Source: Clostridium puniceum (GTDB lineage: Bacteria; Bacillota; Clostridia; Clostridiales; Clostridiaceae). Taken from it: a DNA stretch of 64,000 nt. Where the stretch lies: assembly GCF_002006345.1 (NCBI RefSeq), contig NZ_LZZM01000163.1:1-64000 (forward strand). The letters are read 5' to 3'. Of this stretch, positions 37,575-46,273 are shown one piece after another. The notes under the pieces were generated by a model. The model was not told the DNA's origin, did no database searches, and saw only the letters and a program-made list of their open reading frames with translations. Both the position numbers and the translations under genes were made by a program. Every line of letters starts with the position of its first letter. The first letter of the stretch is position 1.

Positions 37575-38504
37575 TTATTTTGCTGCTGTATTATTTTCTG
37601 AAGTTGAAGTAGTAGCTACAGGTGTATCTTCTTTTATTTTTGCCCATTTTGCTAATTCATTTACATTATATAAAATCAGCTCATCAAAGGACATATCACC
37701 ATAATACTTCCATAATTTTATTGTATTATAAGATGATAAATCTAATTTTGTGTTTTGCTCTCCATCAACTATTATAATAACTTTTTTAGGATCTAAATTA
37801 TTTACCTTAATGAATTCAGCCATTTCATGATTATCAAGCTGAATTGTACTTAAATTTAACCCTTTAGTTAAATAATCAAAGTCATTATTTAAAGTTATAA
37901 ACTTATATTCACTTAATGAACTTATTTTGTCCTTATACTTATTTATCTTATCTTCAAATTCTTTAATAGCTTCATTATAATTTTCTTCATAATAATCTCT
38001 ATTTTGAGGATCTCTATCTTCAATAGCTGACTTTACATTATATAATGCTATTTTATATTCTTCTATTCCTTCAAAATAATATGGATTTTCTTTATTATCA
38101 CCACTATGTGAATAATTTAAAAGTCTTACACCTCTAGCTAAGTTTATTATACCAAGATTTCCTTTTTTTAATTCATCAATAAAAGAACTGCTCCAAGGTT
38201 CAAATGAAGTCCCTGAATACATAAATACATCCATATTTGATATATTGTTTAAAACATCTTCACTATATTTAAATTCACTAATGTCTTTTTCATTAATAAA
38301 CATATAGTCTACACTATTTTTATCTTTTATTATTTTTTTTACCATATCGTACTGGGGTTTATTAACTGTCATTATGTTTAAATATTTCTCTCTGTTTTCA
38401 ACTCTGTTATTTTCAGTATTTGCTAATAATGGACTTGAAAATAAACTCATACCAAAAGACAATGCAATAGTTATTACTACCATTGCAAAGGTAATCTTTT
38501 TCAA
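37575..38504 (-). CDS. ZnuA/TroA-like exported protein lacking the metal-binding histidines
   Basis: This protein of about 309 residues has an N-terminal signal sequence (KKITFAMVVITIALSFGMS) and the fold pattern of metal-ABC solute-binding proteins: ADVFVY-like MDVFMYSGTSFEPW, NLARGVRLL, a long central helix (AIEDRDPQNRDYYEENYNEA), and FITLNNDFDYL. Every family His ligand position I can align is replaced: PHDWEPS by DYMFINE, DPHxWLDP by NPYYFEGI, HxAFGY by NNDFDY. I start at TTG 38504, nine bases after GGAGG; an ATG at 38531 precedes the ribosome site. No ABC permease is nearby. It may bind another ligand. Confidence 0.75.
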   Translation of the reverse strand: MKKITFAMVVITIALSFGMSLFSSPLLANTENNRVENREKYLNIMTVNKPQYDMVKKIIKDKNSVDYMFINEKDISEFKYSEDVLNNISNMDVFMYSGTSFEPWSSSFIDELKKGNLGIINLARGVRLLNYSHSGDNKENPYYFEGIEEYKIALYNVKSAIEDRDPQNRDYYEENYNEAIKEFEDKINKYKDKISSLSEYKFITLNNDFDYLTKGLNLSTIQLDNHEMAEFIKVNNLDPKKVIIIVDGEQNTKLDLSSYNTIKLWKYYGDMSFDELILYNVNELAKWAKIKEDTPVATTSTSENNTAAK

Positions 38505-39016
38505 AATAAGCCACCTCCGAAATTTAACCATCTACAACTCTATATTACTCTGCTTATTATTCTGTTAATTAAGTTTAGTATACATTTAGATTTATTATAC
38601 CAATTAATTAAAAATAAATATATATAAATTTATTACATATTTTTAAATATTATATTATACTATAAATTCAAAAATATGAAATAAGATTATTAATTTGCTT
38701 TTATAAAATTTTGAGATAAAATAAAAGAATGAGAATTTATTCTTTTAAATTTTTAATTAGATTTATAAGTTCTAATTAATAAAATTCATAGTTTGCAAAA
38801 TTAATTTGTTTGTATTATCAAAAATATATAATAAATTTAGATGAATAAACTTTTTTTAAACATATATATAATTGCAATTTAATTCTTCAGCAAAATTAAG
38901 TTACAATAACTAAATTTAATGAAGATTGTTTTTTGCAACATTAGTATGGTTAATTATCAAAATTTAGCTTATAGATGTAATATTTTAATTCTCACTTAAG
39001 GAGGTCACCATATTTC
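38505..39016. other. Divergent promoter region of the ZnuA-like gene and the tsaE operon
   Basis: About 500 bases of very AT-rich DNA separate divergent genes. I could not pick convincing promoter hexamers and see no gene or strong hairpin. Confidence 0.35.
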
Positions 39017-39472
39017 ATGGAATTTGAAGTTTATAGCGTAGATGAAACTACACAATTAGGAATAAAACTAGGCAGGCTATTAAAAGCTGGCGATATAGTT
39101 TGTTTAACTGGAGATTTAGGTACTGGTAAAACTCATATAACTAAAGGAATTGCAAAAGGTTTAGGCATAAGTGACAATATTACAAGTCCAACCTTTACAA
39201 TTGTTAATGAATATGAAGGAAATGAATTAAAGCTTAATCACTTTGATGTCTATAGAGTAAGCGATCCTGATGAAATTTATGCAATTGGATTTGACGATTA
39301 TATTTTTTCTGATGCAGTATCTGTTATAGAATGGGCAAATTACATAGAAGAAATTCTTCCAAGAGATTTGCTTCATATAAAAATAGAAAAAGATTTAGTC
39401 AAGGGTGAAGATTATAGAAAAATAATTTTAACTCCTTATGGAGATAAATATGATTATATAAAGGAGTTGTAA
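39017..39472 (+). CDS. tsaE: tRNA threonylcarbamoyladenosine biosynthesis ATPase TsaE
   Basis: This 151-residue P-loop ATPase (YjeE) is required with TsaB, TsaC and TsaD to make the universal t6A37 modification on ANN-decoding tRNAs. Walker A is GDLGTGKTH (about 33-41), followed by TSPTFTIVNEYEG and a late DAVSVIEWANYI segment carrying the Walker B-like acid and conserved Trp. The start follows AAGGAGGTCACC. tsaB follows three bases after the stop and rimI after that, the usual firmicute gene order. Confidence 0.95.
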   Translation: MEFEVYSVDETTQLGIKLGRLLKAGDIVCLTGDLGTGKTHITKGIAKGLGISDNITSPTFTIVNEYEGNELKLNHFDVYRVSDPDEIYAIGFDDYIFSDAVSVIEWANYIEEILPRDLLHIKIEKDLVKGEDYRKIILTPYGDKYDYIKEL

Positions 39473-39474
39473 AT

Positions 39475-40227
39475 ATGATTATACTTGCTGTCGACTCATC
39501 TTCAAAGGTTGCAACTATAGCCTTAATGAAGAATGAAAAATTACTTAGTGAAATTACTTTAAATGATAAAAAAGAACATTCAGTAATATTAATGAATATA
39601 ATTGAAGATTTATTAAAGAACAATAATTTAACAATAGGTGATATTGATGGATATGTTGTTTCTAAAGGCCCTGGTTCTTTTACTGGACTTCGGATAGGAA
39701 TGGCAACTGTAAAAGGATTAAGTTTTGGAAGTGGCAAACCATATGTCAGTGTATCTAGTTTAGATGCCTTAGCACTTAGTGCATCTAATTTTGATGGTCT
39801 TATATGCCCTATAATGGATGCTTTAAGAAATAGTGTTTATACTTCATTATATAAAAGCAATTCAACTTATTGCACTAATTCTGATGAATCCACTGATACT
39901 GATATTAAATATGAGTTACCAATTACATTAGAAAAACTTTTAGATCATTCATCACTAGATGTTGATGAATTAATAGAATTAATCAAAGCTAAAAATGAAA
40001 AAGTTGTATTTATAGGTGATGGAGTAGATAAATATAGAGATTACTTAATTAAAAATTGCCCTAATTGTTATTTTCCACCTAATCATCTTAATTTAGTTAG
40101 GGCTTCATCTTTAGGTGAGTTAGGCAGTCTATTTCTAAGAAATGGGGTCTTTGATGATCCAAACTCTGCTCCGTTTTATCTAAAAAAACCTCAAGCTGAA
40201 AGAGAATATGAGCAAAGGATGAAGTAA
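39475..40227 (+). CDS. tsaB: tRNA threonylcarbamoyladenosine biosynthesis protein TsaB
   Basis: This 250-residue ASKHA-fold pseudo-paralogue of TsaD scaffolds the t6A synthase. It shows ILAVDSSSKVATIAL at the N-terminus, VVSKGPGSFTGLRIG and KPYVSVSSLDALA, all TsaB signatures. It lies in the tsaE-tsaB-rimI operon and ends one base before rimI, implying translational coupling. An insert around residues 135-175 is longer than in E. coli and is low-complexity (NSDESTDTD). Confidence 0.94.
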   Translation: MIILAVDSSSKVATIALMKNEKLLSEITLNDKKEHSVILMNIIEDLLKNNNLTIGDIDGYVVSKGPGSFTGLRIGMATVKGLSFGSGKPYVSVSSLDALALSASNFDGLICPIMDALRNSVYTSLYKSNSTYCTNSDESTDTDIKYELPITLEKLLDHSSLDVDELIELIKAKNEKVVFIGDGVDKYRDYLIKNCPNCYFPPNHLNLVRASSLGELGSLFLRNGVFDDPNSAPFYLKKPQAEREYEQRMK

Positions 40228-40228
40228 A

Positions 40229-40669
40229 ATGAATTTAGTTATTGATTTCATGAAAGAAGAAGATATTGATGATATTTTAAATATTAGCTCATTAAGCTTC
40301 TCTATTAGCTGGAGCAAAGATTCTTATACCCAAGAACTAACTAATCCTGTTGCTAGATATCTAGTTGCCAAAATTGATAACAAAGTTGTAGGTTTTATAG
40401 GGACCTGGATTGTCCTTGATGAATCACATATAACAAATATAGCTATACATCCAAATTATAGAAAACAAGGTATTGCCTCTAAACTTCTTAAAGAATTTCT
40501 TAATTATTGTAAAAGTCTAGGCTGCACCTCTTTCACTCTTGAAGTGAGAACCAGTAATAAAGCTGCTCAAACCCTTTATAAACGTCATAATTTTAAGCAA
40601 GATGGCATTAGGAAAGGATACTATGAAGACAATAAAGAAGATGCAATAATAATGTGGTTACAAGAATAA
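40229..40669 (+). CDS. rimI: Ribosomal-protein-alanine N-acetyltransferase RimI
   Basis: This 146-residue GNAT acetyltransferase carries the acetyl-CoA loop YRKQGIASKLL, preceded by ITNIAIHPN, and a C-terminal TLEVRTSNKAAQTLYKRHNF with the Tyr used as general acid. RimI acetylates the N-terminus of ribosomal protein S18 and is typically next to tsaB. It starts two bases after the tsaB stop and is closed by an exceptionally long terminator. Confidence 0.93.
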   Translation: MNLVIDFMKEEDIDDILNISSLSFSISWSKDSYTQELTNPVARYLVAKIDNKVVGFIGTWIVLDESHITNIAIHPNYRKQGIASKLLKEFLNYCKSLGCTSFTLEVRTSNKAAQTLYKRHNFKQDGIRKGYYEDNKEDAIIMWLQE

Positions 40670-40671
40670 AT

Positions 40672-40736
40672 AAAACTTAAACGAGAGAGCTATCAAAATA
40701 TATAAAACATTTTGATAGCTCTCTCGTTTAAGTTTT
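40672..40736. terminator. Bidirectional terminator with a 28-base perfect stem
   Basis: Arms 40672-40699 and 40709-40736 are completely complementary around a 9-base loop, with A and T runs inside the arm ends. It separates the convergent rimI and rubredoxin genes. Confidence 0.92.
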
Positions 40737-40754
40737 CTAAAATTACTCTATTTC

Positions 40755-40913
40755 TTATTCTTTTTCAAAATCAGATTTAGGAACCCCACATAGTGGACAA
40801 ACCCAATCTTCAGGAATGTCTTCAAATTTTGTTCCAGCTGCAACCCCATTGTCTGGATCTCCTAATTCTTCATCATAAACATAACCACATATTGTACAAA
40901 TGTATTTTTCCAT
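40755..40913 (-). CDS. Rubredoxin
   Basis: A 52-residue protein has the two knuckles of classical rubredoxin, CTICGYVYD (Cys6, Cys9) and [12 protein letters not shown] (Cys39, Cys42), holding one Fe(Cys)4 centre. The aromatic core residues (Tyr4, Tyr11, Trp37) and the DPDNGV turn are typical. It starts with ATG at 40913 after GAGGGT. The flavodiiron gene lies 94 bases upstream on the same strand, so it is the probable electron donor to that protein. Confidence 0.97.
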   Translation of the reverse strand: MEKYICTICGYVYDEELGDPDNGVAAGTKFEDIPEDWVCPLCGVPKSDFEKE

Positions 40914-41006
40914 AATCAAAACCCTCCTATAAATTAATAATACATATTTATTAATTACATGTATGCCATATTAATAATTGCTCATTAAATTAAACATATA
41001 TGTAAA

Positions 41007-42194
41007 TTAAAGCGCTTCTACAATTGTTTTTCCAAACTCTCTGCATCTATTTAATGCATCCTCATCTGGATTCCACAATTCTTTTATTCCTGAATTAATT
41101 ATTTCAAAGCCGCCTTTTTCTAGTTCTTCTGTCATTATTTTTGTAGCTTCTCCACTCCATCCATAACTACCAAACGCAGCTGCCTTTTTACCTCTAAATC
41201 TAAATCCTTTAAGCATTTCTAATATTGATGCTGTTGATGATAAAACACCATTATTTATAGTTGATGATCCAATAAGAACTATCTTTGATTTAAATGATTC
41301 TACAACAATATCATTTTTATCACTTTTAGCTGAATTAATAAGCTTTATTTCTACTTCTTTATTAGTACTTGTTATTCCTTCTGCAATGCTTTCTGCCATT
41401 CTTCTTGTAGCATTCCACATACTGTCATAAACTATTGTAATTTGATTTTCTTTATATTCATTTGCCCATTCTAAATATTTATTTACTATTTGAATTGGAT
41501 TATCTCTCCATATTATACCATGACTTGGACAAATCATATCAATCGGTAAATTAAAGCTTAATATTTCTTCAATTTTCTTAACAACTTGTTTGCTAAATGG
41601 AGTTAAAATATTTGCATAATATTTAAGTGCTTCTTGATATAACTCTGCTTGATCAACCTTATCATTATACATAAATTCTGAAGCATAATGTTGACCAAAT
41701 CCATCATTACTAAATAACATATTTTCTTCTGATAAATATGTAAACATAGTATCTGGCCAATGAAGCATGCTAGCTTCTATAAAAGTAAGCTTATGTTTTC
41801 CTATATCTAATGTATCTCCCGTTTTAACCTCCACAAAATTCCAATCTTTATGATAATGTCCTTTTAATATTCTGACACCACTTTTTGTACAATAAATTGG
41901 AGTATTGGGTATTTCTTCCATTAGATCCACTAATGCACCACTATGATCAACTTCTGAATGGTTAATAACTATATAATCAATTTTTTGTATATCTATTTCT
42001 TTCTTTAAATTAGCAATAAATTCTCGACTAAATGGTTCCCAAACAGTATCTATAAGTACTGTTTTTTCATCTCTAATCAAATATGAATTATATGAAGACC
42101 CTTTATGTGTAGAATATTCATCTCCATGAAATTTCTTTAACTCCCAATCAATTTTACCAACCCAAGTTACAGTATCATTTATTTTTAAGCTCAT
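41007..42194 (-). CDS. fprA: Flavodiiron protein FprA (class A)
   Basis: This 395-residue A-type flavoprotein reduces O2 (and in some relatives NO) with electrons from rubredoxin. The diiron domain shows HSEVDHSGALVDL, the WPDTMFTY segment, a GFGQHY loop and CPSHG. The flavodoxin domain starts near residue 250 (YDSMWNATRRMAE, IGSSTINNG, GSYGWSGEATK). The start follows AGGAGTTTAGGC. Together with the downstream rubredoxin it forms an oxygen-detoxifying pair, distinct from the one-chain system at 32364-34892. Confidence 0.94.
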   Translation of the reverse strand: MSLKINDTVTWVGKIDWELKKFHGDEYSTHKGSSYNSYLIRDEKTVLIDTVWEPFSREFIANLKKEIDIQKIDYIVINHSEVDHSGALVDLMEEIPNTPIYCTKSGVRILKGHYHKDWNFVEVKTGDTLDIGKHKLTFIEASMLHWPDTMFTYLSEENMLFSNDGFGQHYASEFMYNDKVDQAELYQEALKYYANILTPFSKQVVKKIEEILSFNLPIDMICPSHGIIWRDNPIQIVNKYLEWANEYKENQITIVYDSMWNATRRMAESIAEGITSTNKEVEIKLINSAKSDKNDIVVESFKSKIVLIGSSTINNGVLSSTASILEMLKGFRFRGKKAAAFGSYGWSGEATKIMTEELEKGGFEIINSGIKELWNPDEDALNRCREFGKTIVEAL

Positions 42195-42534
42195 GCCTAA
42201 ACTCCTTTTCTCTTAAAATCTATAATAATATAATATCAAATTAGGCATTATTATTCAATAGTTATTATTAATTAGCTAATACTTTTCTTCTTAATTAATT
42301 TATTATTTTATCCACTAATATAGTATGCTCATTAACATTTCATTTTATTAAAAATTTAACTTAGGCTCTATTATAGTTCATTTTTTACTATGTTCATTAA
42401 AATTATGATATAATCAATATTAAATATAGCTAATAGGCTAGCTTTCATGAATAATTATAAAAATTGAAAGGAGATACTGCTCATCTTAATTTTTAGTAAC
42501 ACTATTAAATTTTGATTAGCTGTTAAGTAACTAG
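42195..42534. other. Divergent gap between fprA and the DeoR gene
   Basis: No gene is visible. A GGAGA ribosome-like site at 42470 is too far (about 60 bases) from the GTG of the DeoR gene to be its own. The only reading frame after it is a few codons long. Confidence 0.35.
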
Positions 42535-43329
42535 GTGTTTGCAATTGAACGAATTAAAATTATAAAAAACTATTTAATTGAAAATAAACAACTTGAAGTA
42601 AATATTTTAAGTAAAATGTTAAACGTATCAGAAGTAACTATAAGACGTGATTTAGAAAAATTAGAAAAAGAAGGTTTTATAACTCGTACTCATGGTGGTG
42701 CCGTTTTAAATTCTGAAGATAATATTTATATTGAAAATAATTTAACAGATAATGCTTATGAAGAAAGTACTGATTATAATGATATTGCTGATATTGCCAT
42801 TGAAATGATTAATGATGACGATGTAATAATGCTATCTAATGGAATAATTAATCTTTCTATAGCAAAAAAATTAATTACAAAAAAAAATTTAACTATCGTA
42901 ACTAATGATATTTTAATTGCTGCTGAACTTGCTAATCATCAAACAATAAAAGTAATTCTGCTAGGTGGAGTTATTGATTCTTCTACTAAATCAGTCTTTG
43001 GTACTCTTACAATTGATAATTTAAATCTCTTTTTTGTAAATAAATTATTTATAGAGGTTAATGGTATTTCAAGCAATTTAGATGTTACTGTATCTAGCAT
43101 TAATATAGCTTCCCTTATTCAAGCCTCTATTAAAAATTCAAATGAACGAATTGTTTTATGTTCATCAGAGGCCTTCAAAAAAAATTCTTTTTATAAAGTA
43201 GGTAAATTAACAGAAATAACAGAGAAAATTATCACGAGTCCCAATATAGATGATAATTTTAAAACAGAAATCTTCAATAATAATATTCAGTTATTTACAT
43301 CTGTTAATGCTTTTGAAGATCATCTATAA
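42535..43329 (+). CDS. DeoR-family transcriptional regulator
   Basis: This 264-residue regulator has an N-terminal DeoR helix-turn-helix at residues 1-58 (ERIKIIKNYL, LSKMLNVSEVTIRRDLEKLE, THGGAVL). A C-terminal sugar-phosphate-sensor domain of the DeoRC type follows. The usual D-S-K loop of that domain is changed (LCSSEAFKKNSF), so effector binding may differ. The start is GTG at 42535 with no clear ribosome site; an in-frame TAG directly precedes it. The ATPase gene follows after 27 bases, so the two form an operon. Confidence 0.85.
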   Translation: MFAIERIKIIKNYLIENKQLEVNILSKMLNVSEVTIRRDLEKLEKEGFITRTHGGAVLNSEDNIYIENNLTDNAYEESTDYNDIADIAIEMINDDDVIMLSNGIINLSIAKKLITKKNLTIVTNDILIAAELANHQTIKVILLGGVIDSSTKSVFGTLTIDNLNLFFVNKLFIEVNGISSNLDVTVSSINIASLIQASIKNSNERIVLCSSEAFKKNSFYKVGKLTEITEKIITSPNIDDNFKTEIFNNNIQLFTSVNAFEDHL

Positions 43330-43356
43330 TAAACTATTTTTGATATGGAGGTACTT

Positions 43357-44850
43357 ATGAATATTCCTAAGTTATCATTACGCAATGTTAGTAAATATCT
43401 TACTGAAGATTTTTCACTAGACGATATTAATTTAGATTTTTATTCTGGGGAAGTTCATTCAATAATTGGGGAGAATGGCTCTGGTAAATCCTCAATAATA
43501 AAAATAATTAGTGGTATGTTTTCCCTTGATAATGGTAAAATGATTTTAGATGAAAAACCTGTTGTGTTTAAATCAATCTCTGATGCTAGGAAATTAGGAA
43601 TTTATTGTATTTCACATGATACTACTCTATTTCCTAATTTATCAATCTATGAAAATATTTTTTCGTATACAATGGTCACTAGTAATAGACTTTTTAGTAC
43701 AGTTAATTTAGAGAAGCTTCGCTGCCAATGTTATGAACTGTTTAATGAATTTAATATTAATCTTAATGTAGATGCTCCAATTTCTACTTTAAATTATCCT
43801 CAGCAGCAATTAATAGAACTTTTTAAAGTTTACGTTTCTTCTGCAAAAGTAGTAATATTAGATGAGGTTTCATCATCTTTTACTTCTGTAGAAAAAAATA
43901 TTTTATTTTCAATTATTTCAAAGTTGAAGTCTAGAGGTGTATCTATAATTTACATTACACATATAATTGATGAAATAAAAATGGTTTCTGATAAATTAAG
44001 CATTATATCTCAGGGTAAAATTGTATATTCTAAGAATATATTAAATATTACAGATGAAGATATTATAACTTTGCTATCAGTATCTATACGTAAAAATTCA
44101 TATCCTAAACTTAATATTGAGCTTGGAGAAAACGTTTTATTGGTTGAGAATTTACAATTTCAAAATTTGCTTAACAATGTGTCCTTTAAATTAAAAAAAT
44201 CTGAAATTTTAGGAATTACAGGTTTAATTGATTCTGGACGTTCTATTTTAGGTCAATGCTTATTTGGAAATGTAAATTCATATAAAGGAAAAATCTCGGT
44301 TAATGGGATTACAAAAAAAATCACTTCTCCCAGTGATGCCATTAAATCAGGAATTGCACTGCTTCCTGATTATCCTTCTCTAAATTCATTATTTGAATGT
44401 TTAAACTTAGAAAAAAATATAACTTCTGCTTCTCTAAAAAGATTTGAAAGTCATAAATATCTTCATAAAGATATTATATATGAAGTTACTAATTCATATA
44501 TAAAAAAACTCAATATTAAACCTGGAAATCAAAGAGATAAAATTTCTCATTACAGTAGCGGCAATCAACAAAAGACTGTTCTTGCAAAATGGATGATGAG
44601 TAGAGCAAAAATATATATTTTAAACGAACCAACACGAGGTATTGATATAGCATCTAAAATAGATGTTTATAATTCTATTAATGATTTAGTCCGAAAAGGA
44701 GCTTCAATTATTCTTATTTCATCAGATATTGATGAAATATTAGGAATGTGTGACCGTACCTTAGTACTAGCTCATGGGGAAATCGTTTCTGAATTTAATA
44801 GAAATTATGCAACTAAAGAAAAAATAATTTCAAAAGCAATTCATGGTTAG
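43357..44850 (+). CDS. Orphan, degenerate sugar-ABC ATPase (RbsA/MglA type)
   Basis: This 497-residue double ATPase resembles RbsA-type subunits of sugar importers. NBD1 has an intact Walker A (GENGSGKSS) and Walker B (VVILDEV), but the Q-loop Gln is replaced (ISHDTTLF) and the signature LSGGQ-like motif is LNYPQQQ. NBD2 has GLIDSGRS, signature YSSGNQQK and Walker B ILNEPTRGID with Asp changed to Asn. No permease or binding protein is in this operon. The start is ATG 43357 after GGAGG. It may regulate or partner the nearby transporter, or be losing function. Confidence 0.85.
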   Translation: MNIPKLSLRNVSKYLTEDFSLDDINLDFYSGEVHSIIGENGSGKSSIIKIISGMFSLDNGKMILDEKPVVFKSISDARKLGIYCISHDTTLFPNLSIYENIFSYTMVTSNRLFSTVNLEKLRCQCYELFNEFNINLNVDAPISTLNYPQQQLIELFKVYVSSAKVVILDEVSSSFTSVEKNILFSIISKLKSRGVSIIYITHIIDEIKMVSDKLSIISQGKIVYSKNILNITDEDIITLLSVSIRKNSYPKLNIELGENVLLVENLQFQNLLNNVSFKLKKSEILGITGLIDSGRSILGQCLFGNVNSYKGKISVNGITKKITSPSDAIKSGIALLPDYPSLNSLFECLNLEKNITSASLKRFESHKYLHKDIIYEVTNSYIKKLNIKPGNQRDKISHYSSGNQQKTVLAKWMMSRAKIYILNEPTRGIDIASKIDVYNSINDLVRKGASIILISSDIDEILGMCDRTLVLAHGEIVSEFNRNYATKEKIISKAIHG

Positions 44851-44986
44851 GTTAATTTGTTTCGCAAAGTACGATTGACAATTAAAAGTGTGTAGAATCT
44901 TTCAGTATATTTATAATTTACTGTATTCTTCTCTCTTAATAATATAATTCCACTAAAGCTCATTACAAATTCCTATATGAAATTAC

Positions 44987-45049
44987 AAGGACTATGTTTT
45001 CAAAATTATAAATCTGATCAATTCATAATTTTGATTTAACATAGTCCTT
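44987..45049. terminator. Bidirectional terminator between convergent transporter operons
   Basis: A long stem starts with AAGGACTATGTT (44987-44998) and ends with AACATAGTCCTT (45038-45049), extended by an inner CAAAATTAT/ATAATTTTG pair. Confidence 0.85.
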
Positions 45050-45103
45050 AAAGTGTAATCTATTATGTCTTTAAAATTATTTTGAGTTAATATATTATTT
45101 TAA

Positions 45104-46273
45104 TTATTGCGCTGAAGATTTGGATTTTGTATAAACATCAACTGCTACTGCTACTAGCAAAACTAATCCTTTAATAGCTTGTTGCCAGTCAATGCCAAGA
45201 CCCATTATTGACATACCGTTGTTTAGAACCCCCATTACAAGTGCACCTATTATAGCACCCATTATTGTACCAATTCCACCTGAAGCTGATGCCCCTCCTA
45301 TGAAACAAGCTGCTATCGCATCAAGTTCATAGTTTGTTCCAGCTTTTGGAGTTGCAGCTCCCAAACGAGCTGATACTATAAGACCTGCTATTGCAGAAAG
45401 TAATCCCATATTTACATAAACCCAGAACATTACTCTTTGTGTTTTAATACCTGAAAGCTTTGCAGCTTTTTCATTTCCTCCAAGTGCATATACATGACGT
45501 CCTGCAATTGTTTTTTCTGTTATGAATGTATATATTAATATTAATGCTCCGATTAAAACTAATACAATTGGAATACCTTTGTAATTAGCTAGACTCATTG
45601 TGAAAAGATTTATTGCTATAACTACTACTGATGTTATAAAAATTGCAAATCCTATTGGCTCTCCTTCTATATTATATTTCTTTCTATTGTTTATTTGCTT
45701 TATTGTCATAAATACATATAGAATTGATAATAATATTCCTACAGCTACTGCAATTAAATTTAAGTCTCCAATTTTTAATGTTTCTGGCAAAAAACCATTT
45801 GCTGCAATTGAGAAAGAATCTGGAAATGGTGCTATTGTTTGTCCTTTCAATATAACCATTGTTAATCCTCTAAAAATAAGCATACCTGCTAAGGTTACTA
45901 TAAATGCTGGTATTCTTACATAAGCTATCCAGAAGCCTTGCCACGCACCTACTAATGCTCCTATTATTAAACAAATTATAACAGCTAATGGCACTGACAT
46001 ATTCATTCTTACCATAAAAATTGCTGATATTGCTCCAATGAAAGCTGCAACAGAACCAACTGATAAATCTACATTCCCTGTTAATATAACGATTAACATA
46101 CCTACCGCTAGTATTAAAACGTAACTATTTTGAAGAATTAAATTGGTTACATTCATAGGTTTAAAAAGTACACCATTAGTTAGAATTTGAAAAAATACCA
46201 TAATAACAACAAGTGCTAATGCCATAGTATATTGTCTAATATTTTTTTTAATAAAAGCTTTAATATTTTCCAT
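45104..46273 (-). CDS. Sugar ABC transporter permease (XylH/GguB type)
   Basis: This 389-residue inner-membrane permease of the carbohydrate uptake 2 (CUT2) family has about ten hydrophobic helices. It shows the family segment GGNEKAAKLSGI near residue 270 (the cytoplasmic loop contacting the ATPase) and VDLSVGSVAAFIGA near residue 70. The length matches the XylH/GguB branch, which is longer than RbsC. Its start codon overlaps the ATPase stop (TAATG), showing translational coupling. It is the last gene of the binding protein-ATPase-permease operon. Confidence 0.92.
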   Translation of the reverse strand: MENIKAFIKKNIRQYTMALALVVIMVFFQILTNGVLFKPMNVTNLILQNSYVLILAVGMLIVILTGNVDLSVGSVAAFIGAISAIFMVRMNMSVPLAVIICLIIGALVGAWQGFWIAYVRIPAFIVTLAGMLIFRGLTMVILKGQTIAPFPDSFSIAANGFLPETLKIGDLNLIAVAVGILLSILYVFMTIKQINNRKKYNIEGEPIGFAIFITSVVVIAINLFTMSLANYKGIPIVLVLIGALILIYTFITEKTIAGRHVYALGGNEKAAKLSGIKTQRVMFWVYVNMGLLSAIAGLIVSARLGAATPKAGTNYELDAIAACFIGGASASGGIGTIMGAIIGALVMGVLNNGMSIMGLGIDWQQAIKGLVLLVAVAVDVYTKSKSSAQ

